Assembly: GCA_022705045.1 (NCBI GenBank)
Contig: JAKJFE010000023.1
Span: 1-32,601 of the forward strand
Origin: Pseudomonadota bacterium
Lineage (GTDB): Bacteria; Pseudomonadota; Gammaproteobacteria; Xanthomonadales; Ahniellaceae
Direction of reading: 5' to 3'
Length of the DNA: 32,601 bases
This document shows, piece after piece, positions 22,244 to 30,402 of the stretch. The position numbers and the translations under genes were made by a program. The notes beneath the pieces are model-generated. The model saw only the letters and a list, made by a program, of their open reading frames with translations. It searched no databases and was not told the origin of the DNA. The first letter of the stretch is position 1. Each line of letters begins with the position of its first letter.

Positions 22244-22807
22244 TCAATAGCCAACCGGCGACGCCGACCGGAACTCGTCACGGATCTCGGGCCGCGCCAG
22301 CTTCCAGGCCGTCCAGCCGAAGGCGGCAGCGAGTGCCAGCGTGGTGACGACACTGGTGATCTGGATCGGCCAGTACATCGACTGCAGGCTCTGCGCGATG
22401 AAATCCGCGGGGCCCGACAAGACGTTGTCGCGCCAGGCCGCAATCTGCAGCCACTGCCACGGCACCGCGGCGGCATGCAGAACTGCAAGTGCCCAGCAGA
22501 TCCAGACGCTGGCCGCACGCGCCCATTCGCGGCGCTGCTTCATCGCGAAGCCAAGCGGAATCGCGACGATGCCGATACCCAGCACGACGCCCGCGACCAG
22601 ACCGAGATGGCGCATCGTCCACTGCATGGCCGGCGGCAACAGCGCGAAATTCGGCACGTCGGCCAGGACCAGGTCGGTGCCCAGCGCATCCAGCATCCAC
22701 GCGAACAATCCGATCAGCGGTGCGAACAGCACACACAACACGCCGAGCACGATCAGCGACCACGCCGTGGCATTGACCGTCAGTGCACGCGTGGTGGGCG
22801 TGGACAC
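22244..22807 (-). CDS. Small four-helix membrane protein downstream of gspE
   Basis: This 187-residue protein starts at GTG 22807, two bases after the gspE stop, so it is probably translated from the same message. Four hydrophobic segments are visible (WSLIVLGVLCVLFAPLIGLF; LGLVAGVVLGIGIVAIPLGF; ASVWICWALAVLHAAAVPW; VVTTLALAAAFGWTAWKL). The family was not recognised. Position at the end of a type II secretion operon suggests an accessory role, but many such genes are unrelated. The stop is directly followed by a REP doublet. Confidence 0.7.
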   Translation of the reverse strand: MSTPTTRALTVNATAWSLIVLGVLCVLFAPLIGLFAWMLDALGTDLVLADVPNFALLPPAMQWTMRHLGLVAGVVLGIGIVAIPLGFAMKQRREWARAASVWICWALAVLHAAAVPWQWLQIAAWRDNVLSGPADFIAQSLQSMYWPIQITSVVTTLALAAAFGWTAWKLARPEIRDEFRSASPVGY

Positions 22808-22809
22808 GT

Positions 22810-24285
22810 TCAGTCCTCGCGGGTCACACGCAAGACTTCGTCGACCGAGGTGATGCCGGCCACGCACTTGGCCCAGCCGTCCGCCGACATCGACGGCGTG
22901 CGCTTGCGCGCTTCGGCGTCGAGTGCGGCTTCCGATGCGCCTTCGTGGATGAGCTTGCGCATCGCGTCGTCGACCATCACCAGTTCGTACACACCGGTGC
23001 GGCCCTTGTAGCCCGCGTATTTGCCGGGCAAGCCGGCGCGCGGGCGATACAGCGTCGCCTGTGTGCTTGGCGGCAGGCCGAAGGCAGCGAGTTCGGTCGG
23101 CGTCGCGGCATAGGCTTCGCGCGTGTCCGGATCGAGCACGCGCACGAGACGTTGCGCCAGCACGCCGATCATCGAGCTCGACAGCAGGAACGGTTCGACG
23201 CCCATGTCGCGCAGACGCGTGACTGCGCCGACCGCGGAATTCGTGTGCAACGTCGACAGCACCAGATGCCCGGTCAGCGAGGCCTGGACTGCGATCTGCG
23301 CGGTTTCGAGGTCGCGGATTTCGCCGACCATCACCACGTCCGGGTCCTGACGCAGGATGGCGCGCAGGCCGCGCGCGAAACTCATGTCGACCTTGGTGTT
23401 GACCTGGGTCTGGCCGATGCCGTCGAGGTAATACTCGATCGGATCTTCGACGGTGAGAATGTTGCGCGTGGCGTCGTTCAATCGCGACAGCCCTGCGTAC
23501 AGCGTCGTGGTCTTGCCGGAACCGGTCGGGCCGGTCACCAGCAGGATGCCGTGCGGGCGCGCGATCAACTCGTTCAACTGCCCCAGCATCTGCGGCTGCA
23601 TGCCGAGCTTTTCGAGATCGAGGCGACCGGCCTGCTTGTCGAGCAGGCGCAGCACCACGCGTTCGCCGTAACCCGCGGGAATCGTCGACACGCGCACGTC
23701 GACCGGACGCCCGGCAATGCGCAGCGCGATGCGGCCGTCCTGCGGCAGGCGTTTCTCGGCGATGTCGAGCTTGGCCATGACCTTGATGCGCGACACGATC
23801 GGCGCCGCGGCCGCGCGTTGCGGCGCCAGCACTTCGCGCAACACGCCGTCGACGCGGAAGCGCACGACCAGTCGATTCTCGAACGGCTCGATGTGGATGT
23901 CGGAGGCGTTTTCCTTCACCGCCTGCGTCAGCAGCGCATTGATCAGGCGGATGACGATGGCGTCGTCGTCGCTCTCCATCAGGTCTTCGGGCTCGGGCAG
24001 TTCCTCGGCCAGCGAACCGAGATCGACGCGCCCGTCCATGTCCGCGACCATCTGCCGCGCGTCATCACCGCCCTGCTCGTACAGGTCGCGCAACAGACGC
24101 TCGAACGCGGTCGCGTCCATTTCCTGCAATGCGATCGGCGCATCGCAATAACGCCGCATCTCGGCCAGCGCCTCGACGCGCACGTCCGGACGATGCGCGA
24201 TCACCGCCGCATCGCCGCGCCACTCCAGAATCGTCACGCCATGGCGTTTCGCGAACGCGAAGGGCGGGCGCGCGACCGCTTGCAT
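22810..24285 (-). CDS. gspE: Type II secretion ATPase GspE
   Basis: GspE is the cytoplasmic hexameric ATPase that drives pseudopilus assembly. The 491-residue protein has an N-terminal domain that would contact GspL, then the ATPase core: Walker A GPTGSGKT (about 252-259), Asp box TVEDPIEY, Walker B RQDPDVVMVGEIRD, and His box STLHTNSA. ATG 24285 overlaps the gspD stop (TGATG); a GTG lies one codon earlier. The zinc-binding CxxC...CxxC module usual for this family is missing: the first pair is replaced by VLDPDT near residue 385 and the second by GLPGKY near 419, although the flanking RTGVYELV block is intact. Function is otherwise well supported. Confidence 0.95.
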   Translation of the reverse strand: MQAVARPPFAFAKRHGVTILEWRGDAAVIAHRPDVRVEALAEMRRYCDAPIALQEMDATAFERLLRDLYEQGGDDARQMVADMDGRVDLGSLAEELPEPEDLMESDDDAIVIRLINALLTQAVKENASDIHIEPFENRLVVRFRVDGVLREVLAPQRAAAAPIVSRIKVMAKLDIAEKRLPQDGRIALRIAGRPVDVRVSTIPAGYGERVVLRLLDKQAGRLDLEKLGMQPQMLGQLNELIARPHGILLVTGPTGSGKTTTLYAGLSRLNDATRNILTVEDPIEYYLDGIGQTQVNTKVDMSFARGLRAILRQDPDVVMVGEIRDLETAQIAVQASLTGHLVLSTLHTNSAVGAVTRLRDMGVEPFLLSSSMIGVLAQRLVRVLDPDTREAYAATPTELAAFGLPPSTQATLYRPRAGLPGKYAGYKGRTGVYELVMVDDAMRKLIHEGASEAALDAEARKRTPSMSADGWAKCVAGITSVDEVLRVTRED

Positions 24286-26237
24286 CACTGCGACTCGTCC
24301 AGCGGCGCGGTCGGTGCGGCGGGCATCAGCGGTTGCTCGCGGTCCGGGGTCATGTTGCCGGGCAGTGCATTGACGCGCAGTTGCTCGGCGCGCAGGAAGT
24401 TGTATTTCTCCTGCGAGATCACCGCTTCCTGATGGGCATCGCGGAGGATGCGCGGGCGCAGGAAGATCATCAGGTTGCGCTTGATCATGTTGGTCTTGCG
24501 GTACTTGAACAGGTTGCCGAGCAGCGGGATGTCACCGAGCGCCGGCACCTTCGAGATGCTTTCGCTGGTCTCATGCGTGGTCAGGCCGCCGAGCACGAGC
24601 ATGCCGCCGTCCTTCACCAGCACCGAGGTGCTGATCTCGCGCTTGTTGGTGACGAGATCGGACGCACCATCGACCGACGGCGCCAGCGACGACACTTCCT
24701 GATGCAGGTCGAGCGCGACCTCGTCGCCTTCGTTGATGTGCGGCGTGACCTTGAGCATCAGACCGACATCCTTGCGTTCGATGGTCTGGAACGGATTGGT
24801 CGGCTGGCTGCTGCCACCGCCATTGCCGCCGGTGTTGGTGTATTGCCCGGTCAGGAACGGCACTTCCTGGCCGACCTTGATCGTCGCTTCCTTGTTGTCG
24901 AGGGTGACGATGCTCGGTTCGCTGAGGATGTTGGTGCGACTGTCACCGCGCAGCAGTTTCGCGAGCGCGCCGACTTCGTACACGTTGATCGTGCCGGTGC
25001 CGTTCGGATTCGGAATGGTGGTGGTGCCGGTGATGTAGCCGAGGTTGAGACCGGCACCGAGCGCGCCGAGCGGATTGGTCACGGCACCGACGATGCCGCC
25101 GTTGCCCGTGCTCGGAAAGTTGGTGCCGCCGACCAGGCCTTCCTGGGTCAGCCCGTCCGTGCCCTGCCATTGCACGCCGATTTCGCGCGCGGTCTCGTCG
25201 CTGACTTCGGCGATCACCGCTTCGATCAGCACCTGGGCGCGGCGCACGTCGAGATTGCGGATCACGCCCTGCAGCGAGCGGAACACCGCCGGCGCCGCCG
25301 TGATCACCAGTGCATTGGTTTCCTTGTCGGCCTGGATCGTGGCCGGACGTGCGGCGTCCTTGGCCGAGCTCGCACCGGTGAGCGTGGACGCGACGCTGTC
25401 CAGCACCGCCACCAGCTGTTCGGCGTCGGCGTAGCGCAGGTACACCACCTGCGTGCTCTCGCCGGCATCGAGCGGCGTGTCGAGGTGGGTGATCATCGCG
25501 CGCGCTTTCAATCGCGCGCTGCTTTCACCCGACAGCAGGATCGAGTTGGTGCGTGCATCCGCCACCACCATCGCCGGCTTGGCGCCATTGCTCTCGCCGC
25601 CGCTGAGCTTGTTCAGCGTGCTGGCCACTTCCTGCGCGTTCGCGTGCTGCAGCGGAATGGCTTCGACGGCACTGTCGCTGACCGTGTCGATGCGGCCGAT
25701 GATGCTCTCGATGCGGCCGACATTGCCGGCGCGATCGGTGACGATGATGGCGTTGCCGGACGGGCTGGCGACGATCTGGCCACTCTGCGGAATCAGCGGG
25801 CGCAACACCGTCAGCAGCGCATTCGGCGACACGTACTTGAGCGGGATCACGCGCGTCGTCAGCGAATCCGGCCCGACCACCGGCGATTGCGCCGCACCGT
25901 CCTGCACCGCCACCGCTTCCGGCAGCACCTTGATCACGTCGCCCGCCGGCACCAGCGCGAAGCCGTGCACGCGCAACACCGATTCGAAGACGCGATAGAC
26001 CTCGTCCTTGTCCATCGGCTGGGTCGAGATGATGTTGACCTTGCCCTCGACGCGCGGGTCGACGATGAAGTTCTTGCCGGTGATCTCGCTGACCGTGCTG
26101 ATGAAGGTGCGCACGTCGGCGTCCTTGAGATTCAGCGTGTTCTTGCCATTCAGCAGCGGCGCACCCGGCGCTTCCTGGGCGGCCAGCGGCGCGGCAAGGA
26201 CGAGGGCGATCAGCAGGGCCAGCGGACGTGGGCTCAT
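24285..26237 (-). CDS. gspD: Type II secretion secretin GspD
   Basis: GspD forms the outer-membrane channel of the type II system. The 650-residue protein has a signal peptide (ALLIALVLAAPLAA), an N0 domain (LNLKDADVRTFISTVSEITG), three N1-N3 KH-like domains (ISTQPMDKDEVYRVFESVL; VIPLKYVSPNALLTVLRPL; VVYLRYADAEQLVAVLDSV), and the secretin core with the VPFLTGQYTNTGG gate region and VPALGDIPLLGNLFKYRKT. A Gly/Asn-rich loop is visible near residue 470. The last residues (PLDESQ) overlap gspE. SD GGAG is 6 bases upstream of the ATG. No pilotin gene is seen in the window. Confidence 0.96.
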   Translation of the reverse strand: MSPRPLALLIALVLAAPLAAQEAPGAPLLNGKNTLNLKDADVRTFISTVSEITGKNFIVDPRVEGKVNIISTQPMDKDEVYRVFESVLRVHGFALVPAGDVIKVLPEAVAVQDGAAQSPVVGPDSLTTRVIPLKYVSPNALLTVLRPLIPQSGQIVASPSGNAIIVTDRAGNVGRIESIIGRIDTVSDSAVEAIPLQHANAQEVASTLNKLSGGESNGAKPAMVVADARTNSILLSGESSARLKARAMITHLDTPLDAGESTQVVYLRYADAEQLVAVLDSVASTLTGASSAKDAARPATIQADKETNALVITAAPAVFRSLQGVIRNLDVRRAQVLIEAVIAEVSDETAREIGVQWQGTDGLTQEGLVGGTNFPSTGNGGIVGAVTNPLGALGAGLNLGYITGTTTIPNPNGTGTINVYEVGALAKLLRGDSRTNILSEPSIVTLDNKEATIKVGQEVPFLTGQYTNTGGNGGGSSQPTNPFQTIERKDVGLMLKVTPHINEGDEVALDLHQEVSSLAPSVDGASDLVTNKREISTSVLVKDGGMLVLGGLTTHETSESISKVPALGDIPLLGNLFKYRKTNMIKRNLMIFLRPRILRDAHQEAVISQEKYNFLRAEQLRVNALPGNMTPDREQPLMPAAPTAPLDESQ

Positions 26238-26257
26238 GAATGCTCCGGAACGAAAAC

Positions 26258-27214
26258 TCAGCGGGGAATATCGACGGTCAGGGTTTGCGATTGGCCGTTG
26301 CGGCGCACCTGCACTTCGATGCGCGAGGCCTGCGACAGACCGGCGACGGCGGCACCGATGCGCGACGGATCGGTGACCGGCACACCATTGATGGCGGTGA
26401 CCACGTCTTCAGGCTGCAGGCCGAGCTTGCCGAGCACGGCCGCGTGCTGGCCGGCATTCAGACGCACGCCGACGAACTTGCCGTTCTCCATCACCGGAAG
26501 CGGCGTGATCTGGTTCGCCAGCACGGCCGGGTCGACGCCCAGTTGCTGCTTGACCTTGTCCATGTCGACGCCCTGCATCGGCAGGTTCGGCGCCGTGACC
26601 TGTCCGAACAGCGTGCGGTCGATCGGCGCGCTCGAGGTCGCGGCCGGGGCCGTCGTGCCCGGGGCCGTGAAGGGCGTGATCGCCACAGCCGGTCTCGCAC
26701 TCGAACCACTCGCGGTCGACGGTGTTTGTGTGGCTGCGCCTGTGGGCGCCCGCAACTTCAGGATCTCGATGGCACCGCCACGCGACAGCGCGACCCGATC
26801 CGCATAGACGGCATCGAGCACGACGCCGGGCGCCACTTCCTGGCCGACGTTGTAGCCGCGTTCGCCGTTCGCGTCCGCGATGAAGGCGCGACCGCGTTTC
26901 GGATCTTCACCGGCAAGCACGCCGCGCAGGTCGATCGGCAACTGCGTTTCGGGTGCGTTGGCGAGCGCGCGGTTGTCGACCGGCAGGGTCGCATTGCCGA
27001 ACAGATGCCAGTTCGACAGCGACGGCGGAGGCGGCTGCACGGATTCGAGCGCAGCCACCGGCCCGGCGCTGGGCAAGGGCGCGTTCCAGTCCAGCGCCAG
27101 CCAGAGGAACCGCGTCAACACAAAGACGATCGACGCCGCCAGCAGCGCATTGATCACGGCGGCCAGCGGTTTGGAGATCGGATGTCGGGCGTAGGACGCG
27201 AGGACGGTGGACAT
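26258..27214 (-). CDS. gspC: Type II secretion inner-membrane protein GspC
   Basis: This 318-residue protein has one N-terminal membrane helix (AVINALLAASIVFVLTRFLW), a homology region (WHLFGNATLP, then LPIDLRGVLAGEDPKRGRAF, VGQEVAPGVVLDAVYADRV), a Pro/Ala/Thr-rich spacer, and a C-terminal PDZ domain (GVRLNAGQHAAVLGKLGLQP then DVVTAINGVPVTD). GspC links the secretin to the inner-membrane platform and helps recognise substrates. The gene starts at ATG 27214 with no visible Shine-Dalgarno; a stable hairpin ends 3 bases before it. gspD follows after 20 bases. The remaining gsp genes (F-N) are not in this window. Confidence 0.92.
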   Translation of the reverse strand: MSTVLASYARHPISKPLAAVINALLAASIVFVLTRFLWLALDWNAPLPSAGPVAALESVQPPPPSLSNWHLFGNATLPVDNRALANAPETQLPIDLRGVLAGEDPKRGRAFIADANGERGYNVGQEVAPGVVLDAVYADRVALSRGGAIEILKLRAPTGAATQTPSTASGSSARPAVAITPFTAPGTTAPAATSSAPIDRTLFGQVTAPNLPMQGVDMDKVKQQLGVDPAVLANQITPLPVMENGKFVGVRLNAGQHAAVLGKLGLQPEDVVTAINGVPVTDPSRIGAAVAGLSQASRIEVQVRRNGQSQTLTVDIPR

Positions 27215-27217
27215 GGG

Positions 27218-27246
27218 CTGCTACGTGCGATGCGCAAGCGTAGCAG
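27218..27246 (-). promoter_or_regulatory. Hairpin abutting the gspC start codon
   Basis: On the minus strand CTGCTACG and CGTAGCAG (8 bp, perfect) enclose 13 bases that can pair further (GCGCATCGC). The hairpin ends 3 bases before the gspC ATG, where a ribosome-binding site would be expected but is not seen. It may attenuate transcription from upstream or control gspC translation. Confidence 0.5.
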
Positions 27247-27269
27247 TGACGCCTACGGGTCGGGAAAGT

Positions 27270-27461
27270 TCAGGCGGGGCGCTTGCCGCGCGCACGCAGC
27301 AACGCGTCGGCGTATTCGTAGGCGCGATCGGCCATCTGGTCGATGCTGAGCGGCAATACGCCGGGACGACTGGGCATGGGCAACATGCCGACCAGCGCCT
27401 GGCCGGCGAAGTAGTCGCGCAGTTCGGCCGCGCTGAGGGGAATGGCGACGGGATTTGACAT
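27270..27461 (-). CDS. Small 63-residue protein between dinB and gspC
   Basis: ATG 27461 has a GGAG ribosome-binding site 6 bases upstream and starts 28 bases beyond the dinB stop, so cotranscription with dinB is likely. The protein reads as a short soluble domain: ELRDYFAGQALVGMLPMPSR followed by a helix with MADRAYEYADALLRARG. Similar short ELRDYFAAQAL...AYxxADAML proteins are, from memory, frequent in phages and prophages; their function is unknown to me. It might therefore be a domesticated phage gene. Confidence 0.65.
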   Translation of the reverse strand: MSNPVAIPLSAAELRDYFAGQALVGMLPMPSRPGVLPLSIDQMADRAYEYADALLRARGKRPA

Positions 27462-27489
27462 GAGACGCTCCGGATGGCCGCAGAGCGTA

Positions 27490-28563
27490 TCAGTCCGGCG
27501 CGAACAGTTCCGGCTGCACCAGCGCGTCGTGGCGGTCGACGAAGCCACCGAGGCCGACGCCGACGAGTCGGTAACGCGTGCGCTCGGGCAAGTCGACGCG
27601 CTCGCGCAAGGACAGCGCGATGCGGGTCAGCGTGGCCGCATCGGCCGGCGGCAAGGGCGGCGTCAGGCTGCGCGTGAGGATGCGGAATTCGCGCGTCTTC
27701 AGCTTCAGCACCACCGTGCGCGCGACACGCACGGATTCGCGTTCCGCGGCGCGCCAGACCTTCTGCGCCAGTGCCTCGATCATCGGCCCGGTCGCCGCCA
27801 GCGGCACGTCGTCGGCGAAGGTGTCTTCGGCCGAAATCTGCTGGGTCGGGCGTTCCGATACGACCGCATGCTCGTCGATGCCGAGTGACAGTTCGTGCAG
27901 GCGTCGCCCGTAGCGCCCGAAACGTGCCTCCAGCGCCGGCAATTCGAACGCACGCAATTCGGCCACCGTGTGGATGCCGAGCGCGGCGAGCTTGGCTTCC
28001 ATGACCTTGCCGACGCCCGGGATGCGCCCGACCGCGAGTGGCGCCAGGAAATCCAGCACCTGCTCCGGTCGCACGACGAACAGGCCGTCCGGCTTGTGCC
28101 AGTCCGAAGCGATCTTGGCGATGAACTTGTTCGGCGCCACGCCTGCGGAGGCGGTCAGTCCGGTTTCGGCACGGATGTCGGCGCGGATCGACGTCGCGAT
28201 CGCGGTGGCACTGGGCAAGTTCTGCTTGTTCGCGGTCACGTCGAGATAGGCCTCGTCCAGCGACAGCGGCTCGATCAGATCGGTATGCCGCGCGAAGATC
28301 GCCCGCACCTGCCGCGACGCCTCGCGGTAGCGAGGGAAGTCGGGCGGCACGAACACCGCGTGCGGACACAGGGCTTCGGCGCGCAGTGCCGGCATCGCCG
28401 AGCGCACCCCGAACCGGCGTGCCTCATAACTCGCGGCGCAGACCACCGAACGCGCGCCTTTCCAGGCCACGACCACCGGTCGGCCGCGCAGGGCCGGGTC
28501 ATCGCGCTGTTCGACCGATGCGTAGAAGGCGTCCATGTCGACGTGGATGATCTTGCGCAGCAT
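27490..28563 (-). CDS. dinB: DNA polymerase IV (DinB)
   Basis: This Y-family translesion polymerase has 357 residues. Catalytic carboxylates are Asp-9 and Asp-11 (HVDMDAFYAS) and Asp-103/Glu-104 (PLSLDEAYLD). Further signatures are SYEARRFGVRSAMP, the SAGVAPNKFIAKIASD segment, the helix-hairpin-helix RIPGVGKVMEAKL and a little-finger domain. The C-terminus QPELFAPD fits a beta-clamp binding motif. I chose ATG 28563, directly before HVDMD; longer frames upstream read back through the luxR gene and are spurious. No LexA box (CTGT-N8-ACAG) was seen in the 63-base gap to luxR, although the gap is too short to exclude a weak one. Confidence 0.95.
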   Translation of the reverse strand: MLRKIIHVDMDAFYASVEQRDDPALRGRPVVVAWKGARSVVCAASYEARRFGVRSAMPALRAEALCPHAVFVPPDFPRYREASRQVRAIFARHTDLIEPLSLDEAYLDVTANKQNLPSATAIATSIRADIRAETGLTASAGVAPNKFIAKIASDWHKPDGLFVVRPEQVLDFLAPLAVGRIPGVGKVMEAKLAALGIHTVAELRAFELPALEARFGRYGRRLHELSLGIDEHAVVSERPTQQISAEDTFADDVPLAATGPMIEALAQKVWRAAERESVRVARTVVLKLKTREFRILTRSLTPPLPPADAATLTRIALSLRERVDLPERTRYRLVGVGLGGFVDRHDALVQPELFAPD

Positions 28564-28589
28564 GGCTACCGCCGGCCGGGGGAGGGCTA

Positions 28590-28617
28590 TTGTCGTGTCA
28601 AACCTCCGCGCTAGCAT
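28590..28617 (+). promoter_or_regulatory. Possible luxR promoter
   Basis: TTGTCG (28590-28595) and TAGCAT (28612-28617) are 16 bases apart. Transcription would start only a few bases before the luxR ATG at 28627, giving a nearly leaderless message, which agrees with the lack of a clear ribosome-binding site. Confidence 0.35.
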
Positions 28618-28626
28618 CGGCTGGCC

Positions 28627-29388
28627 ATGAACCTGCGCGCCCCGCCCCCGGTACGACCGCTGGTCAACATCGACACGCTCGTGCGCATTGCCTCGGCCGA
28701 CAGCGTCGAGGCCTTGACGCGTTCGGTGAATGTCATCGCGCGCGAGCTCGGCTTCGAACACTGGATCTACGGCGCCCTGGTGGCGGTCACGCCGACCCGC
28801 AGCGAGCAGTTCGTGCTCAGCGGCTATCCGGATGACTGGCGCAACCACTACCTCGACGCCGGTTACACCTTCCGCGATCCGACCGTGAACTACTCGCGCA
28901 CCCATGTCGTGCCGACGCTGTGGGACGAACTGGCGCGCTCGCCGGACGAACTCGCGCGCCCCGATCCGGTCGGTCAGCGCATCGTCGACGAAGCCCGCGA
29001 ATTCGGCCTCGCCAAAGGCCTCAGCGTGCCGCTGCACGGGCTCGGCTGCCAGTTCGGCATGATGTCCTACGCCGCCACCGATCCGAACCATCCGATCACC
29101 GAATCGACCGTCTGCGCCGAAGCGATGCTGCTCGCGACCTATGTCCACCAGGCGGCCTCGAACCTGATGTTCGGCAGCCGCATGCGCGACATCCGCGCGC
29201 TCAGCAGCCGCGAGCGCGAATGCCTGAAATGGGCGGCCGAAGGCAAGAGCGGCTGGGACATCGCGCACCTGCTCGCCATCAGCGAGCGCACTGTCGTCTT
29301 CCACCTGCGAAACGCCTGTTCCAAACTCGGCGTCGCCACCCGCCAGCAGGCGGTCGCCAAGGCCATGGTGCTCGGTCTGCTGGACTGA
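28627..29388 (+). CDS. luxR: LuxR-family quorum-sensing regulator
   Basis: This 253-residue protein has an N-terminal autoinducer-binding domain and a C-terminal LuxR helix-turn-helix. The ligand-pocket residues conserved in acyl-homoserine-lactone receptors are present: Trp-71 and Tyr-75 (DDWRNHYLDAGY), Asp-84/Pro-85 (RDPTVNYS), Trp-99 and Gly-131 (KGLSVPLHG). The DNA-binding part (192-250) reads LSSRERECLKWAAEGKSGWD and ERTVVFHLRNACSKL. It is followed by a luxI homologue in the same direction, so it should sense the lactone made by that enzyme and bind the lux box at 29457. The gene diverges from dinB. Confidence 0.93.
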   Translation: MNLRAPPPVRPLVNIDTLVRIASADSVEALTRSVNVIARELGFEHWIYGALVAVTPTRSEQFVLSGYPDDWRNHYLDAGYTFRDPTVNYSRTHVVPTLWDELARSPDELARPDPVGQRIVDEAREFGLAKGLSVPLHGLGCQFGMMSYAATDPNHPITESTVCAEAMLLATYVHQAASNLMFGSRMRDIRALSSRERECLKWAAEGKSGWDIAHLLAISERTVVFHLRNACSKLGVATRQQAVAKAMVLGLLD

Positions 29389-29456
29389 AATTCGACCGAA
29401 TTCCGCAAGCACGCCGACCGCGCCGAAGCAGGGATTTTCGTCACCAAAATCCGTCA

Positions 29457-29476
29457 ACCTGTCAAAACTGACAGCT
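29457..29476 (+). promoter_or_regulatory. lux box upstream of luxI
   Basis: ACCTGTCAAAACTGACAGCT is a 20-base site with a perfect CTGTCA-N4-TGACAG core, close to the lux-box consensus (ACCTGT-N8-ACAGGT). It is centred about 73 bases before the luxI ATG, as expected if it overlaps the -35 region. LuxR-lactone activation of luxI, a positive feedback loop, is inferred. Confidence 0.7.
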
Positions 29477-29539
29477 GCCCAATCCGACAGCTTGACGCTG
29501 TGATCACTCCGCGCCTTTCCCCGCCACGGAGTGATTGCC

Positions 29540-30157
29540 ATGCAAGAGATCCTGATCGGTCGGCCCAGCTGGAAGAACATCTCCGCCCCCCTGCTGGACA
29601 GCATGTACGCGTTGCGCCACGAGATGTTCGCCGAGCGCCTGCAGTGGCAGGTGCAGAGCCACAACGGCAAGGAAAAGGACTGGTTCGACCGCCTCGAGCC
29701 GACCTATATCGTCGCCCGCCACCCCGAAGATGCCCGTCGCGCCACCGGCAGCTGGCGGCTGCTGCCGACCACCGGCCCGTACATGCTGAAGGACGTGTTT
29801 CCGGAACTGCTGCACGGCCAGGCGGCGCCGAGCGACCCCGAGGTCTGGGAGGCGAGCCGCTTCGCCGTCGCCCGCCACGATCAGGGCGCGCACTTCGGCA
29901 TGAATGAAACCCCGGTGGCGATGATCCGCGAGATGTTGCGCTTCGTGCGCCGCAACGGCATCCGCGAAATCGTCACGGTCACCAGCGTCGGCGTGGAGCG
30001 CCTGATCCGCAATCTCGGCCTGAAGACCGAACGCTTCGGACCGGCGCTGCAGATCGGCGACGTGCGCACCGTGGCGCTGCGCATCCCGATGGACGACGCC
30101 GCCGAAATCGCGCTCTGGGGCTGGCTCGAAGCCGACGCCGCACGCGAAGCCGCCTGA
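29540..30157 (+). CDS. luxI: LuxI-family acyl-homoserine-lactone synthase
   Basis: This 205-residue enzyme makes N-acyl-homoserine lactones from S-adenosylmethionine and acyl-ACP or acyl-CoA. All conserved residues of the family are present: Arg-26, Phe-30 and Trp-36 (YALRHEMFAERLQW), Asp-47 and Asp-50 (EKDWFDRLEP), Arg-73 (GSWRLLPTT), Phe-87, Glu-104 and Arg-107 (VWEASRFAV). I chose ATG 29540, with GGAG 8 bases upstream, over the GTG at 29531. It lies 151 bases behind luxR with a lux box between. The acyl chain cannot be predicted from the sequence. Confidence 0.95.
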   Translation: MQEILIGRPSWKNISAPLLDSMYALRHEMFAERLQWQVQSHNGKEKDWFDRLEPTYIVARHPEDARRATGSWRLLPTTGPYMLKDVFPELLHGQAAPSDPEVWEASRFAVARHDQGAHFGMNETPVAMIREMLRFVRRNGIREIVTVTSVGVERLIRNLGLKTERFGPALQIGDVRTVALRIPMDDAAEIALWGWLEADAAREAA

Positions 30158-30174
30158 TCCGTTTTGCATGGAAG

Positions 30175-30190
30175 CCGGGCTCCGGCCCGG
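30175..30190 (+). terminator. Short GC-rich hairpin after luxI
   Basis: A CCGGGC-TCCG-GCCCGG hairpin begins about 17 bases after the luxI stop. No T-run follows. The remaining bases to 30402 contain further short inverted GGATCC/CCGGG repeats but no gene that I can support. Confidence 0.4.
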
Positions 30191-30402
30191 AAGGAACACG
30201 ATGCAGGACGGCATCGGGGTTCCGGGATCCCCGCCAGGACGGCGAATTCCCGGTGTGTCGACGGCCCGTACCGGATCCCAGGACCCCCGGCCTGATCCGG
30301 TCGGGCCGAAGCCACACGAACGATGTGCCTGCGGCGATGTGGGTGATGTCCCCACGGCGAAGGACTGCGCAGGTCGCGGGCGACGCACTAAGCTAGCGCG
30401 CT

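Noticed and set aside
24129-26807. 892-codon plus-strand frame opposite gspD and gspC
   Set aside because: Shadow of the strongly supported secretion genes; repetitive His/Arg/Asp composition and no recognisable motif.
28564-28626. LexA-type SOS box before dinB
   Set aside because: No CTGT-N8-ACAG sequence is present in the short gap.
28564-29670. N-terminal extension of the dinB frame on the minus strand
   Set aside because: DinB proteins start directly before HVDMD; the extension reads antisense through luxR.
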